Of a stretch of 64,000 nt of DNA, positions 18,661-26,449 are shown piece after piece. The notes beneath the pieces are model-generated. The model did no database searches and was not told where the DNA came from. It saw only the letters and a program-made list of their open reading frames with translations. The position numbers and the translations under genes were made by a program. The stretch's first letter is position 1. Each line of letters begins with the position of its first letter. Source of the DNA: Pseudoalteromonas ulvae UL12 (lineage in GTDB: Bacteria > Pseudomonadota > Gammaproteobacteria > Enterobacterales > Alteromonadaceae); the NCBI RefSeq assembly GCF_014925405.1, contig NZ_AQHJ01000033.1, positions 62,001-126,000 on the forward strand. Direction: 5' to 3'.

Positions 18661-19523
18661 TTTCTTTTTTTCCTTGAGACCGACCACGTTTCATAAAACG
18701 CCGCACTGATAACTAATAGACCGCCTACGACGGTTTGCCAGTTTGCTTGCTCATGTAAAATTAAAAAGGCGAGGACACTGCCATAGAGCGGTTGCAAGCA
18801 TGAAATAAGTCCTGCGGTGGTGGCAGATAAGTTTTGCAAACTCGCTGCAAATAAAGAGTGCGGGGCAGCGGTAAAAACAATGCCCACAAGTAATAAAAGC
18901 AGCCAATCATATTGTGTGACATCACTTGGTGGCACTTCAACAAATAAGCAAAGCATTAAACAAGCCACCAACGTTTGGTAAAGCATAGTATGAGGGCCAG
19001 AATATTGAGAAAAATAGTTCTTATGTAAAATATTACGAGTCGCAAAAAAGAACGCGGAAATGACACCAAGCATAATGCCAAACGTAACATCATTGCCTAA
19101 ATCTGCGCTGGGGATGAGTAAATAAATACCGAAAATAACCACCGCAGCGCTGACTAAATCACTTAGTCTAGGGGTTGTTTTATTCACCAACGGTTCTAAG
19201 AAAACAGTAATAACAGGGTAGCTAAAAAAAGCAATCACTCCTACGGTTACGCCGGCTAACTGCATCCCTCCAAAGTAAGTGATCCAATGCAGGCCAATGA
19301 TAATGCCAAGCAAAATTGCGATGCCATAGTCTGACACTGAGTTAAGCCTGATCCTTTTTTTTGTGAGCCACATTAAAAGCATCAAACTCACGCTCGCTAT
19401 AGCAGTGCGATAAACCGTGATATCAATTGCAGGCAAGTTAATTAATTTGGCGAATAGTGCAGTGCCACCAAATAAAAAAACGGCAATATGTAAAAAAAGT
19501 AAGCTTTGCTGTTGAGCTTGCAT
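18657..19523 (-). CDS. EamA/DMT family permease
   Basis: 288 residues with about ten hydrophobic helices in two EamA repeats, the second ending in QPLYGSVLAFLIL and GGLLVISAAFYETW. Drug/metabolite transporter family; the substrate cannot be predicted. It is translationally coupled to the glycerophosphodiesterase, so a role in moving a related small metabolite is possible but unproven. Basic C-terminus (SRKKRK) is consistent with a cytosolic end. Confidence 0.92.
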   Translation of the reverse strand: MQAQQQSLLFLHIAVFLFGGTALFAKLINLPAIDITVYRTAIASVSLMLLMWLTKKRIRLNSVSDYGIAILLGIIIGLHWITYFGGMQLAGVTVGVIAFFSYPVITVFLEPLVNKTTPRLSDLVSAAVVIFGIYLLIPSADLGNDVTFGIMLGVISAFFFATRNILHKNYFSQYSGPHTMLYQTLVACLMLCLFVEVPPSDVTQYDWLLLLLVGIVFTAAPHSLFAASLQNLSATTAGLISCLQPLYGSVLAFLILHEQANWQTVVGGLLVISAAFYETWSVSRKKRK

Positions 19524-19597
19524 GTTAGCTATCTAATTGAAGTCGTTGATTTCATCTTATCATCTAGCTGGCTGAACCCAAGTTGTTTTATGACATT

Positions 19598-19618
19598 TGT
19601 CAGTGCAATGTGCTGACA
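19598..19618 (+). other. Short hairpin upstream of the SugE-like gene
   Basis: Nine-base stem with two G-T wobbles (TGTCAGTGC / GTGCTGACA) and a three-base loop, 64 bases before the start codon. It does not resemble the guanidine riboswitch classes known for this exporter family (no ACGR loops), so it is recorded only as structure. Confidence 0.35.
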
Positions 19619-19682
19619 GTTATGACTAACAAAAGCTTCTAATAGTGCTGATAATCACCTTACTTGAATAAGGAGAGTTAAG

Positions 19683-20012
19683 ATGAATCAAATCGCGTGG
19701 GTGTGTTTGTTAATTGCAGGTCTATTTGAAATCGTTTGGGTTATCGCAATGAAGTACTCAGATGGATTTAGTAAGCTTGGGCCATCGGTTGCAACGTTTG
19801 TGGCAATGTGGTTGAGTTTTTCGTTTTTATCTTATGCGCTGAAAACTCTCCCGTTAGGAATGAGTTATGCAATTTGGGTCGGAGTCGGTGCGGTAGGGGT
19901 CGCTATAGTCAGTTTCACTTGGTTTAAAGAGGCGATGACACTTGGTCAGGTTATATGTATCGCCTTGATCGTTATAGGGATTGCTGGCTTAAAGCTAATG
20001 AGTAAAAGTTAA
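19683..20012 (+). CDS. sugE: SMR family exporter, SugE/Gdx type
   Basis: 109 residues with four transmembrane helices and the conserved membrane glutamate in GLFEIVWVIAMKYSDGF, followed by PLGMSYAIWVGVGAVG. The FEIVWVxxMKYS and SYAIWxGxGAVG signatures separate the guanidinium exporter Gdx (SugE) branch from EmrE-type multidrug exporters. It probably works as an antiparallel homodimer exchanging guanidinium for protons. AAGGAGA lies seven bases before the ATG. It stands alone, with no second SMR gene beside it. Confidence 0.92.
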   Translation: MNQIAWVCLLIAGLFEIVWVIAMKYSDGFSKLGPSVATFVAMWLSFSFLSYALKTLPLGMSYAIWVGVGAVGVAIVSFTWFKEAMTLGQVICIALIVIGIAGLKLMSKS

Positions 20013-20097
20013 TAACTGGTATGTGTGATGTCGTGGTATTTTTATACGAGGCAGAGATTTTTTTATTTCTCTGTAAAATAAGGATAAATAATTGACA

Positions 20098-21195
20098 ATG
20101 AAAAACTTTAATCAAAGCTTGGCTGATGATGGCAACCCATACTGGTATTGGGGGTCACTGGTTTTTTCCTGTTTTTACTTTTTACCGCTGGTATTTAACT
20201 GGGCGCATTTTGATGCATTGGCTGTTGTGCTGACAGTCTTTATTTATGCCTTATTTTTAGGTTTGTATAGTTGGGGTGTGTACAGTAAAGGAAATAAGGC
20301 GTTTTTGCCGGTACTCGGTATAGTGTTGGTCTCGTTGTTTGGCTCAGTGGTTACTCCGGGGACGCAGTCATTCTTTGGATTTGCAGCCTATTTATGTGGG
20401 TTTAATTTCAGCAAGCAGCACGCTTGGCAAGGAATGATTGGCATTGCACTGAGTGTGTTTGCAGCTGCCAACTTATTTATTATACACGATAGCTCTTTTT
20501 TGCTTTCATCCTTCATTGTCAGTATTGGCTTATTCTTTTTTGGCATGACTGAGCGACAAAGTCGCATCCACAAATTAAAAGAAGCGCAGAGCGAGTCTCA
20601 AATTGAACAACTGGCCGCAATTGCAGAGCGAGAGCGCATTGCGCGTGATTTACATGATTTACTTGGCCATTCTTTATCTTCGATTGCGTTGAAAGCAGAG
20701 TTGGCTGGAAAATTTTGCCAAGCCAGCAAGCTCGATTTAGCGCAAGCTGAAATAAACGCGGTCGCAGAATTATCTCGTCAGGTATTAAGTGAAGTTAGGC
20801 AGGCGGTTTCTGGGCTCAAGCTCAAAGGCTTAAATGAAGAGATACACAAGTTGTGCCAGCAATTAGAGAGTAAAGGATTTGCCGTTGAATTGCGCCTCCA
20901 AGACGCTCTTTGCAATGCCAAATTAGAGTCGAGCCTGATTCTAATGTTAAGAGAAGCGGTGACAAACATTTTGCGTCATAGTCGTGGCAATAAAGTAACG
21001 ATTACTGTTGAAACGGTTCATGATGAAGTGAAGGTCGCAATAACCGATAACGGTTTTGTTGAAGAATTGATCCCAGGCAACGGCTTAAAAGGAATAGAAG
21101 AGCGTTGTCAGCAGTTTTTGGGTCATGTGGAGATTGATACAACCAATGGCATGGCGTTAATGATTACCCTGAACCAAGGAGTATGCAGTGATTAA
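20098..21195 (+). CDS. Sensor histidine kinase, DesK/LiaS-like (HisKA_3)
   Basis: About 365 residues. The N-terminal half has five to six transmembrane helices without a periplasmic domain, as in DesK-type membrane sensors. The dimerisation and phosphoacceptor motif ERIARDLHDLLGHSLS has its His at about residue 186, and the ATPase part has REAVTNILRHS and NGLKGIEERC. ATG 20098 is given; a TTG two codons earlier (20092) is better spaced from AAGGA and may be the true start. It overlaps the response regulator gene by eight bases. Confidence 0.94.
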   Translation: MKNFNQSLADDGNPYWYWGSLVFSCFYFLPLVFNWAHFDALAVVLTVFIYALFLGLYSWGVYSKGNKAFLPVLGIVLVSLFGSVVTPGTQSFFGFAAYLCGFNFSKQHAWQGMIGIALSVFAAANLFIIHDSSFLLSSFIVSIGLFFFGMTERQSRIHKLKEAQSESQIEQLAAIAERERIARDLHDLLGHSLSSIALKAELAGKFCQASKLDLAQAEINAVAELSRQVLSEVRQAVSGLKLKGLNEEIHKLCQQLESKGFAVELRLQDALCNAKLESSLILMLREAVTNILRHSRGNKVTITVETVHDEVKVAITDNGFVEELIPGNGLKGIEERCQQFLGHVEIDTTNGMALMITLNQGVCSD

Positions 21196-21790
21196 GGTGT
21201 TAGTCGTAGAAGATCAGGCGTTAGTACGAGGGGCAATTAGTGCATTACTTGGCCTTGATGAAGAAATAGAAGTGGTCGGTGAAGCTGAAAATGGTTTAGA
21301 TGCATTAAGTAAAATAGAGTCCTTACGGCCAGATCTTGTTTTAACTGATATTGAAATGCCTCAATGCAGTGGGATTGAATTGGTTGAAAAACTAGCTCAA
21401 AGCCAGCCAAATTTACATACCATGATAATGACTACCTTCGCGCGAGCAGGGTATATACGTCGCGCTTTGAGTGCGGGTGTAAAAGGTTTTGTGCTCAAAG
21501 AAGCGCCGAGTGAGTACTTAATCGATGCAATAAAAAAAGTCATGAAAGGACAAAAGGTTATCGATCCTGAGTTAGCAATCAATGCACTAGATGATCGTGA
21601 TCCTCTGACCGAAAAAGAGCGCAAGGCATTAAAGTTAGCTGCTGATGGGTTCAAAACAGCTGAAATTGCTGCACAATTGTACTTATCAGAAGGTACTGTT
21701 CGCAATTATTTATCAGATGCTATTGCAAAACTTAATGCAACTAATCGTGTTGATGCCGCGCGTATAGCAAGGCAAAAAGGGTGGCTTTAA
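21188..21790 (+). CDS. NarL/FixJ family response regulator (DesR-like)
   Basis: 200 residues. Receiver domain with acidic E8/D9, phosphoacceptor D54 (LVLTDIEMP) and Lys in VKGFVLKEAP. The C-terminal LuxR-type helix-turn-helix includes LTEKERKALKLAADG and TAEIAAQLYLSEGTVRNYLS. GTG start with AAGGAG seven bases upstream, inside the kinase gene, so the two are coupled. The pair may respond to membrane state as DesK/DesR do in Bacillus, where the target is a desaturase; no desaturase gene is nearby. Confidence 0.95.
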   Translation: MIKVLVVEDQALVRGAISALLGLDEEIEVVGEAENGLDALSKIESLRPDLVLTDIEMPQCSGIELVEKLAQSQPNLHTMIMTTFARAGYIRRALSAGVKGFVLKEAPSEYLIDAIKKVMKGQKVIDPELAINALDDRDPLTEKERKALKLAADGFKTAEIAAQLYLSEGTVRNYLSDAIAKLNATNRVDAARIARQKGWL

Positions 21791-21907
21791 GCGCAATTAA
21801 AAAAATAGAAATAAACGGAAGAAAAACTTTTATCGAATGAGTGGGCAGTAAATAAATTAAGATAAAACAGAAGGAGGTAAAGAAGTAACTAAAATTTAGA
21901 AAGAAAG

Positions 21908-21983
21908 TGGTGGAGCTAAGCAGGATCGAACTGCTGACCTCCTGCGTGCAAGGCAGGCGCTCTCCCAGCTGAGCTATAGCCCC
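21908..21983 (-). tRNA. tRNA-Ala (anticodon TGC)
   Basis: 76 bases including an encoded CCA. Cloverleaf read on the minus strand: acceptor start GGGGCTA paired with TAGCTCC, D-loop AGCTCAGCTGGGAGAGC, anticodon loop CTTGCAC with TGC at 34-36, T-arm with GTTCGATCC. The sequence closely matches proteobacterial tRNA-Ala(TGC), here outside any rRNA operon. A strong promoter lies upstream at 22023-22051. Confidence 0.97.
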
Positions 21984-21994
21984 ACATTTCCTTC

Positions 21995-22013
21995 TTTCGA
22001 GCATCGCTCGAAA
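21995..22013 (-). other. Leader hairpin upstream of tRNA-Ala
   Basis: Perfect eight-base stem TTTCGAGC / GCTCGAAA with a three-base loop, between the promoter and the mature tRNA 5' end. It should be part of the precursor, perhaps guiding RNase P or end processing. Confidence 0.5.
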
Positions 22014-22022
22014 TCGGGGTGA

Positions 22023-22051
22023 ATAATAATGACGTTTATAAAAGCCGTCAA
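22023..22051 (-). promoter_or_regulatory. Sigma-70 promoter of tRNA-Ala
   Basis: Minus strand: -35 TTGACG, 17-base spacer, -10 TATTAT, about 40 bases upstream of the mature tRNA. The sequence after the -10 box is C-rich (TCACCCC). Box matches and spacing make this the clearest promoter in the window. Confidence 0.85.
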
Positions 22052-22207
22052 GCCGTTTTTAAAGCAAATAGATAAAAAATATAAAAATAAAGTGCGATTG
22101 TTGGTTTTGTGCACAAAAATTTGCAGATAACAGCGCAAAACAAGCTATGGCTAATAACATGTGGTAGGATTTTGCCACATTGAAAGGCATCCACATCTCA
22201 AGAGGGT

Positions 22208-22603
22208 TTGATTATCAAGTATTTCATTATTTTTCTCAGTGTTTTGTTAACAGCCTGCGTTAGTAAAGTAGAGCCTGAACCCTTTATTATTAAGAATCAG
22301 AAGTTTGCATCTGCAACGGGTGACGAGGGTGATAAGCTTTTCTCGTTTTTGGTGTCGATTAAACCGACCTCCAGCGAGTTTATTAAATTTGATAAAGACA
22401 TGACGCGCAGCCAGTACAAAAAGATGATGAGTCGTGATGTATTCGACGATTCACCAGAATTAAAAATGCAACTTGAAGATGAGGCGGTCTTACTGCTTGA
22501 AAAAGAATTGAAGGTGCAGAAATACTGCCAAGCACAACACACTATCGAAGAAGTGCTATGGCGAGAATACAGTGTTCGCTTAAGCGGTCGCTGTGTAAAG
22601 TAA
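22208..22603 (+). CDS. Hypothetical lipoprotein, about 130 aa
   Basis: Unrecognised. A short signal peptide ends in the lipobox LLTAC, followed by an acidic soluble part ending in a Cys-containing RLSGRCVK. There are paired Cys in the C-terminal half (KYCQAQ and GRC), which may form a disulfide. The frame has no ATG before the signal sequence; TTG 22208 is the usual choice, but the AGAGGG just upstream would suit an ATT or ATC one or two codons on. It is followed closely by the deacylase gene (10-base gap). Confidence 0.7.
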   Translation: MIIKYFIIFLSVLLTACVSKVEPEPFIIKNQKFASATGDEGDKLFSFLVSIKPTSSEFIKFDKDMTRSQYKKMMSRDVFDDSPELKMQLEDEAVLLLEKELKVQKYCQAQHTIEEVLWREYSVRLSGRCVK

Positions 22604-22613
22604 AACAATCAAT

Positions 22614-23117
22614 ATGCAACCCATCGATCTTGAGCTGTTTTTTGAACAGCAACAATTTAACTGTGAAAAAATAGCCCACCCACCGTTAGCTGATTGCAAA
22701 CAAGCTGATGCGCTAGAATTAAATCGCCCTGGTGCACGATTAAAAAACTTATTTTTGCGTGATAACTATGGCCGTGAACATTTTTTACTCATCACACGGC
22801 CAGACAAACAGGTCGATTTGAAAAAGTTATCAAATCAAATTGGCAAAGCGCGGCTGGGTTTTGCCTCTGCTGAGCGTTTGTGGTGTCACTTAGGGGTTAA
22901 ACCTGGGTGTGTGTCAATGTTGGCGGTATTGAATAACTCAAGCAATTCAGTAGCCGTATTACTTGATACAGATATTTGGCAAAACAATCACTTATTTCAG
23001 TGCCATCCATTTGTAAATGATCGAACTTGGATTGTCACTAAATTGCAACTAGAGCAAATTTTTACGCATTCGGGTCACGAGGTGGCTGTAATCTCTGTGC
23101 CTGAGCGCGCACTGTAA
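22614..23117 (+). CDS. YbaK/ProX-type aminoacyl-tRNA deacylase (ProXp-ala/PrdX-like)
   Basis: 167-residue editing domain related to the INS domain of prolyl-tRNA synthetase. The signature GARLKNLFLRD occurs at about residues 41-51, followed by LLITRPDK and KLSNQIGKARLGFAS; later LLDTDIW and CHPFVN fit the family. ProXp-ala hydrolyses Ala mischarged on tRNA-Pro. The free-standing form is usual. Its last 43 bases overlap the 3' end of the convergent MFS gene. Confidence 0.88.
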   Translation: MQPIDLELFFEQQQFNCEKIAHPPLADCKQADALELNRPGARLKNLFLRDNYGREHFLLITRPDKQVDLKKLSNQIGKARLGFASAERLWCHLGVKPGCVSMLAVLNNSSNSVAVLLDTDIWQNNHLFQCHPFVNDRTWIVTKLQLEQIFTHSGHEVAVISVPERAL

Positions 23118-24217
23118 ATCAAACTCCCCCCGATTAAACAGACCAATACGATCGCGAGTAAAAAATAGAGCGCCCCCCAATGCTGATAAATTAATCCTGG
23201 AAAGTAAGAACCAAGCGCTCCTCCGCAATAATAAAACGAAACATAGACGCCATTGGTGACACTTGGAGTGGCCGGACTTATTTTATTAATTAATGGTGCC
23301 GCAGTGGAGTGAATAATAAACATGGCACTACAAAAGAAAGTAAACGCAACCATAAAGCTAATCAAATCAGCGGGGATCATTAGTAAAATTGAACAGCTGT
23401 AAAAGATAAACACATAGGTTAAAAGCTTAAAAGTATTCACGCTGGTTTTCACTAACCAAGGGCTTAATAATGACGCTAAGGCCCCTAATAGATAACCGAT
23501 ATAAACAAAGCCAATTTGTTGAGTGCTTTGAATATCAAACTTATCACGCAGTATAAATGGCAAATAATTCAAAATAGCCGCAAAGCAAAAAAACATACAA
23601 AAAACCGCGCCGTATGTTTTTAGCATTGTTGGGTTTTGAATGTCTTTGAGGTGCGAGAAGACTGAACTGGTTGCGCTGATTGCAAGTTGTTTTTTGATGC
23701 GAATCAATCCAGCAAGTACGAATAATGTAACAGCAATGACAAGATAAAAATCTTGCCAAGTAAAAAACTCAGCGAAGCTGGCGGAAATGACCCGACCAAA
23801 AAAACCGCCTGCAATGGTGCTGGCAATATATATCCCCATTTTCTTTTGTAACTCGAGCCCCTGATAACGACAAGCGATGTAAGTTGTCATGGATGTCAGT
23901 GCCGCAGGCAGTAATAGACCTTGGCAGATACGAATAATAAAGAAGTGATTAAACTCAGTGATAAAAGGAACAAGCAAGCAAGTTAAGGCGAGCCCTATCA
24001 TGCTTAACTTAAGTATCTTTAATGGATTTTCTTTGGCAAGCACAAAGCCATAAATTAAAGGCGCAATCGCGAGTGGTATCATAGTGGCAGTCATTAAGCT
24101 GCCAGCAGATGCCGCTGACACATTAAATTCCAGACTTAATAACGGCATAAGAGGTTGGGGTGCATATAAAACAAAAAAGATAACCACAGAGCTAATTAAT
24201 AACTGATAAAAACGCAT
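23075..24217 (-). CDS. MFS transporter, YnfM-like
   Basis: 380 residues, about 12 transmembrane helices with a central basic loop (RIKKQLAIS at about residue 173). The opening resembles YnfM and other 12-helix DHA-type efflux permeases; the substrate is unknown. Its C-terminal codons overlap the ProXp-ala-like gene tail to tail. It is transcribed divergently from yaiL with about 170 bases between. Confidence 0.88.
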   Translation of the reverse strand: MRFYQLLISSVVIFFVLYAPQPLMPLLSLEFNVSAASAGSLMTATMIPLAIAPLIYGFVLAKENPLKILKLSMIGLALTCLLVPFITEFNHFFIIRICQGLLLPAALTSMTTYIACRYQGLELQKKMGIYIASTIAGGFFGRVISASFAEFFTWQDFYLVIAVTLFVLAGLIRIKKQLAISATSSVFSHLKDIQNPTMLKTYGAVFCMFFCFAAILNYLPFILRDKFDIQSTQQIGFVYIGYLLGALASLLSPWLVKTSVNTFKLLTYVFIFYSCSILLMIPADLISFMVAFTFFCSAMFIIHSTAAPLINKISPATPSVTNGVYVSFYYCGGALGSYFPGLIYQHWGALYFLLAIVLVCLIGGSLIYSARSGTEITATS

Positions 24218-24389
24218 GGCGGCTCATTTAAAACATAAGAAGATGAAAGCTCTCGGCATTATGCCTTGAGATTGACTCTTTAGGTTGGATTTAGATCATT
24301 ATTTTATGAAAAATCGCCGATATAAAGCTGTTCATTCGCATAGAGCATTATTAAAATAAACTTCATTAAGATGTTGATGAGAGACGGAT

Positions 24390-24926
24390 ATGGGTTCATT
24401 ACAAGATCAGCTACTAAAATCAGGCCTAACGACTGAACATAAAATGAAAGTAGCAAAAACCGAAAAACGTAAACAGCAAAAAAAGAAAAAGAAAGGTGCA
24501 ACCAGCAACCCTTCAGAATTAGAAAAGCACATTCAAAAAACACGTCAAGAACAGCAACAAAAGGCCGAAGAGCTCAATAAAGCAAAATTAGCTGAGCAAC
24601 AGAATAAAGAGCAAGTTGCACGAGTTAAGCAGATTTTACAGCATAACAATCAAGACACTATTCGCGGTGAAGTGACCTTTAATTTTACCTATTTAAATAA
24701 AATTAAAGAGCTTGATGTGAATGCCGCAACGCAAAAAGCATTGGCAGGTGGCCGTTTAGCAATTTGTGTTTTTGAAGATAAATTTTATGTCCTAGAAGAT
24801 GAGCCAGCGCGTAAAATTGCTGAAGTTGACGAAAAATACATTGTGTTTCATGTCACCGATAAAGAAGAAAAAAATCAAGATGACCCTTATGCAGATTTTG
24901 AAGTGCCAGACGATCTTATTTGGTAA
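24390..24926 (+). CDS. yaiL: DUF2058 protein YaiL
   Basis: 178 residues (E. coli YaiL 179). It opens with SLQDQLLKSGL, then a strongly basic and Gln/Lys-rich coiled coil with KKKKK at about residues 32-36, and ends in the conserved DDPYADFEVPDDLIW. The family is described as nucleoprotein or polynucleotide-associated; the exact role is not known. It is monocistronic by context. Confidence 0.92.
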   Translation: MGSLQDQLLKSGLTTEHKMKVAKTEKRKQQKKKKKGATSNPSELEKHIQKTRQEQQQKAEELNKAKLAEQQNKEQVARVKQILQHNNQDTIRGEVTFNFTYLNKIKELDVNAATQKALAGGRLAICVFEDKFYVLEDEPARKIAEVDEKYIVFHVTDKEEKNQDDPYADFEVPDDLIW

Positions 24927-25145
24927 TCATCCGTATTAAAAAGGTGAGTAAAACTTGGCTCCCTGTGCTTCGGTACTACTCATGATTGATGGACGTTTTT
25001 GATTGGTTTGATGAATCAATTGAGGCGTCTTCGCATGTTAAGTTGATATTTTTTGTATCGTTTTACTATCTATGCTTAACTGTGTTTTAAGTATTAGGCT
25101 ACACTCTAATACATCTATTTCCGTCAAACAGAAGAGTAAAAAGCA

Positions 25146-25469
25146 ATGAAAAAAATGACAAAGATCTTAGCAGGTTCAGCATTTGCATTAGCTGGCTTAG
25201 TGTCTCAATCAGCTATTGCAGCTGATGGTGCAGCGCTATATACATCTAAAGGTTGTATGGCTTGTCATGGTGCAGAAGGTAAAGCACCAATTATGCCTTT
25301 ATATCCTAAACTAAATGGTCAAAACAAAGAGTATTTAGCAGCGCAAATGAAAGATATTAAATCCGGTGCCCGTGCTAATGGCATGTCTATGGCAATGAAA
25401 GCCATGGTTGCGAATGTCTCAGATGAAGAGATTGATGCAATTGCCGCATACTTATCGGCAGTCAAATAA
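25146..25469 (+). CDS. Small periplasmic cytochrome c (class I, c553-like)
   Basis: 107 residues with a signal peptide (about 1-25, ending AIAA). One haem-binding motif, CMACH, follows shortly after cleavage, and several Met near AMKAMVANVSDEE could be the sixth ligand. The C-terminal helix DEEIDAIAAYLSAVK is typical of small c-type cytochromes that shuttle electrons to terminal oxidases or peroxidases. No partner enzyme is adjacent. A terminator follows, so it is monocistronic. Confidence 0.93.
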   Translation: MKKMTKILAGSAFALAGLVSQSAIAADGAALYTSKGCMACHGAEGKAPIMPLYPKLNGQNKEYLAAQMKDIKSGARANGMSMAMKAMVANVSDEEIDAIAAYLSAVK

Positions 25470-25492
25470 GCGCTTTGAGCAAAAGCATGAAT

Positions 25493-25515
25493 AAAGCCGC
25501 TATTGCGGCTTTTTT
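25493..25515 (+). terminator. Terminator of the cytochrome c gene
   Basis: Perfect stem AAAGCCGC / GCGGCTTT with a TATT loop and T-run, 24 bases after the stop. The arms are the same as in the ahpF terminator, as is common for this motif. Confidence 0.9.
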
Positions 25516-25632
25516 ATTGTCGAAGATCATTGAATCCTCACATTTCTTACTTTAGACTTCTATACTTCTATTTAAGGTTTGGCATTCACGTTATAATCAT
25601 GTCAAAAATAGCTGGCAGATTGAGAAAAGCTT

Positions 25633-26400
25633 ATGTTTGAATTACCAGAATTTAGTTTAAAAAACAAAGTATCAGAACAAGAGTGGCAATTACGTGTTGA
25701 TTTAGCCGCTTGTTATCGTCTGGTTGAGCATTTTGGCTGGGGTGATTTAATTTATACACATTTATCAGCTAGATTACCGGGTACAGACCATTATTTAGTG
25801 AATGCATTTGGCTTATCATTTGATGAAATTACGGCCTCAAATTTAGTTAAAGTGGATTTAGCTGGAAACGTAGTTGATGCGTCACCTTATACTATTAATC
25901 CTGCCGGTTTTACGATTCATAGCGCGATACATGAAGTGCGAGAAGATGCACATTGTGTCATTCATCTACATACAAAAGAGACCATTGCTGTTGCAACATT
26001 AAAAGATGGGTTGCAGCCTTATAGTCAGTACTCTATGTTTTCGCTTTCGTCACTTGCTTATCATGGTTATGAAGGACTTGCAGTGAATGACGATGAACGA
26101 AAACGGCTACAAGATGACTTAGCTGACAATAATCATATGTTGCTAGTGAATCATGGTGGTTTAACTGTTGGACCAACGATTGGTGATGCGTTTATGCGCT
26201 TTTATGATTTGCAAAAAGCCTGCGAAGTACAATTGTTACTGCAATCAACAGGTCAAGAAGCAACGCGTGTGCCTCAGCCAATCTTAGATAATATTTATAA
26301 ACAAGCGAAAGTGGTCCATAGCGGAACAACCGGTGGCCAAAAAGCATGGCCGGCGATGCTCAGAAAGGCATACCGTTTAGATCCGAGCTTTACTGCTTAG
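25633..26400 (+). CDS. Class II aldolase/adducin family protein
   Basis: 255 residues. Zinc-site features of the FucA/RhaD/AraD fold are visible: Glu in HSAIHE at about residue 97, HLH at about 113-115 and VNHGG at about 174-178. The adducin-like branch includes many uncharacterised proteins. The adjacent enolase-superfamily gene, and the lactonase-like and SDR genes facing it, suggest a retro-aldol step on a sugar acid, but the substrate is unknown. A GAGA ribosome binding site precedes the ATG. Confidence 0.9.
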   Translation: MFELPEFSLKNKVSEQEWQLRVDLAACYRLVEHFGWGDLIYTHLSARLPGTDHYLVNAFGLSFDEITASNLVKVDLAGNVVDASPYTINPAGFTIHSAIHEVREDAHCVIHLHTKETIAVATLKDGLQPYSQYSMFSLSSLAYHGYEGLAVNDDERKRLQDDLADNNHMLLVNHGGLTVGPTIGDAFMRFYDLQKACEVQLLLQSTGQEATRVPQPILDNIYKQAKVVHSGTTGGQKAWPAMLRKAYRLDPSFTA

Positions 26401-26449
26401 TTGAATTATCCAAAGCCCTATTTTTTAAATATCACCAATTGGAGTTGAT

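Noticed and set aside
19524-19682. Guanidine riboswitch upstream of the SugE-like exporter
   Set aside because: No ACGR-loop hairpin pair and no ykkC-type conserved sequence; only an ordinary hairpin is present.
21741-22004. Open frame of 87 codons on the minus strand across the tRNA
   Set aside because: It runs through tRNA-Ala; a peptide like IAQLGERLPCTQEVSSSI is the usual false translation of this tRNA.
22029-22130. 33-codon ORF on the plus strand starting with ATGACG
   Set aside because: No ribosome binding site and it overlaps the tRNA promoter.
24304-24543. 79-codon hydrophobic ORF on the minus strand
   Set aside because: Antisense to yaiL; its hydrophobicity comes from the Lys/Gln-rich codons of the coiled coil read backwards.
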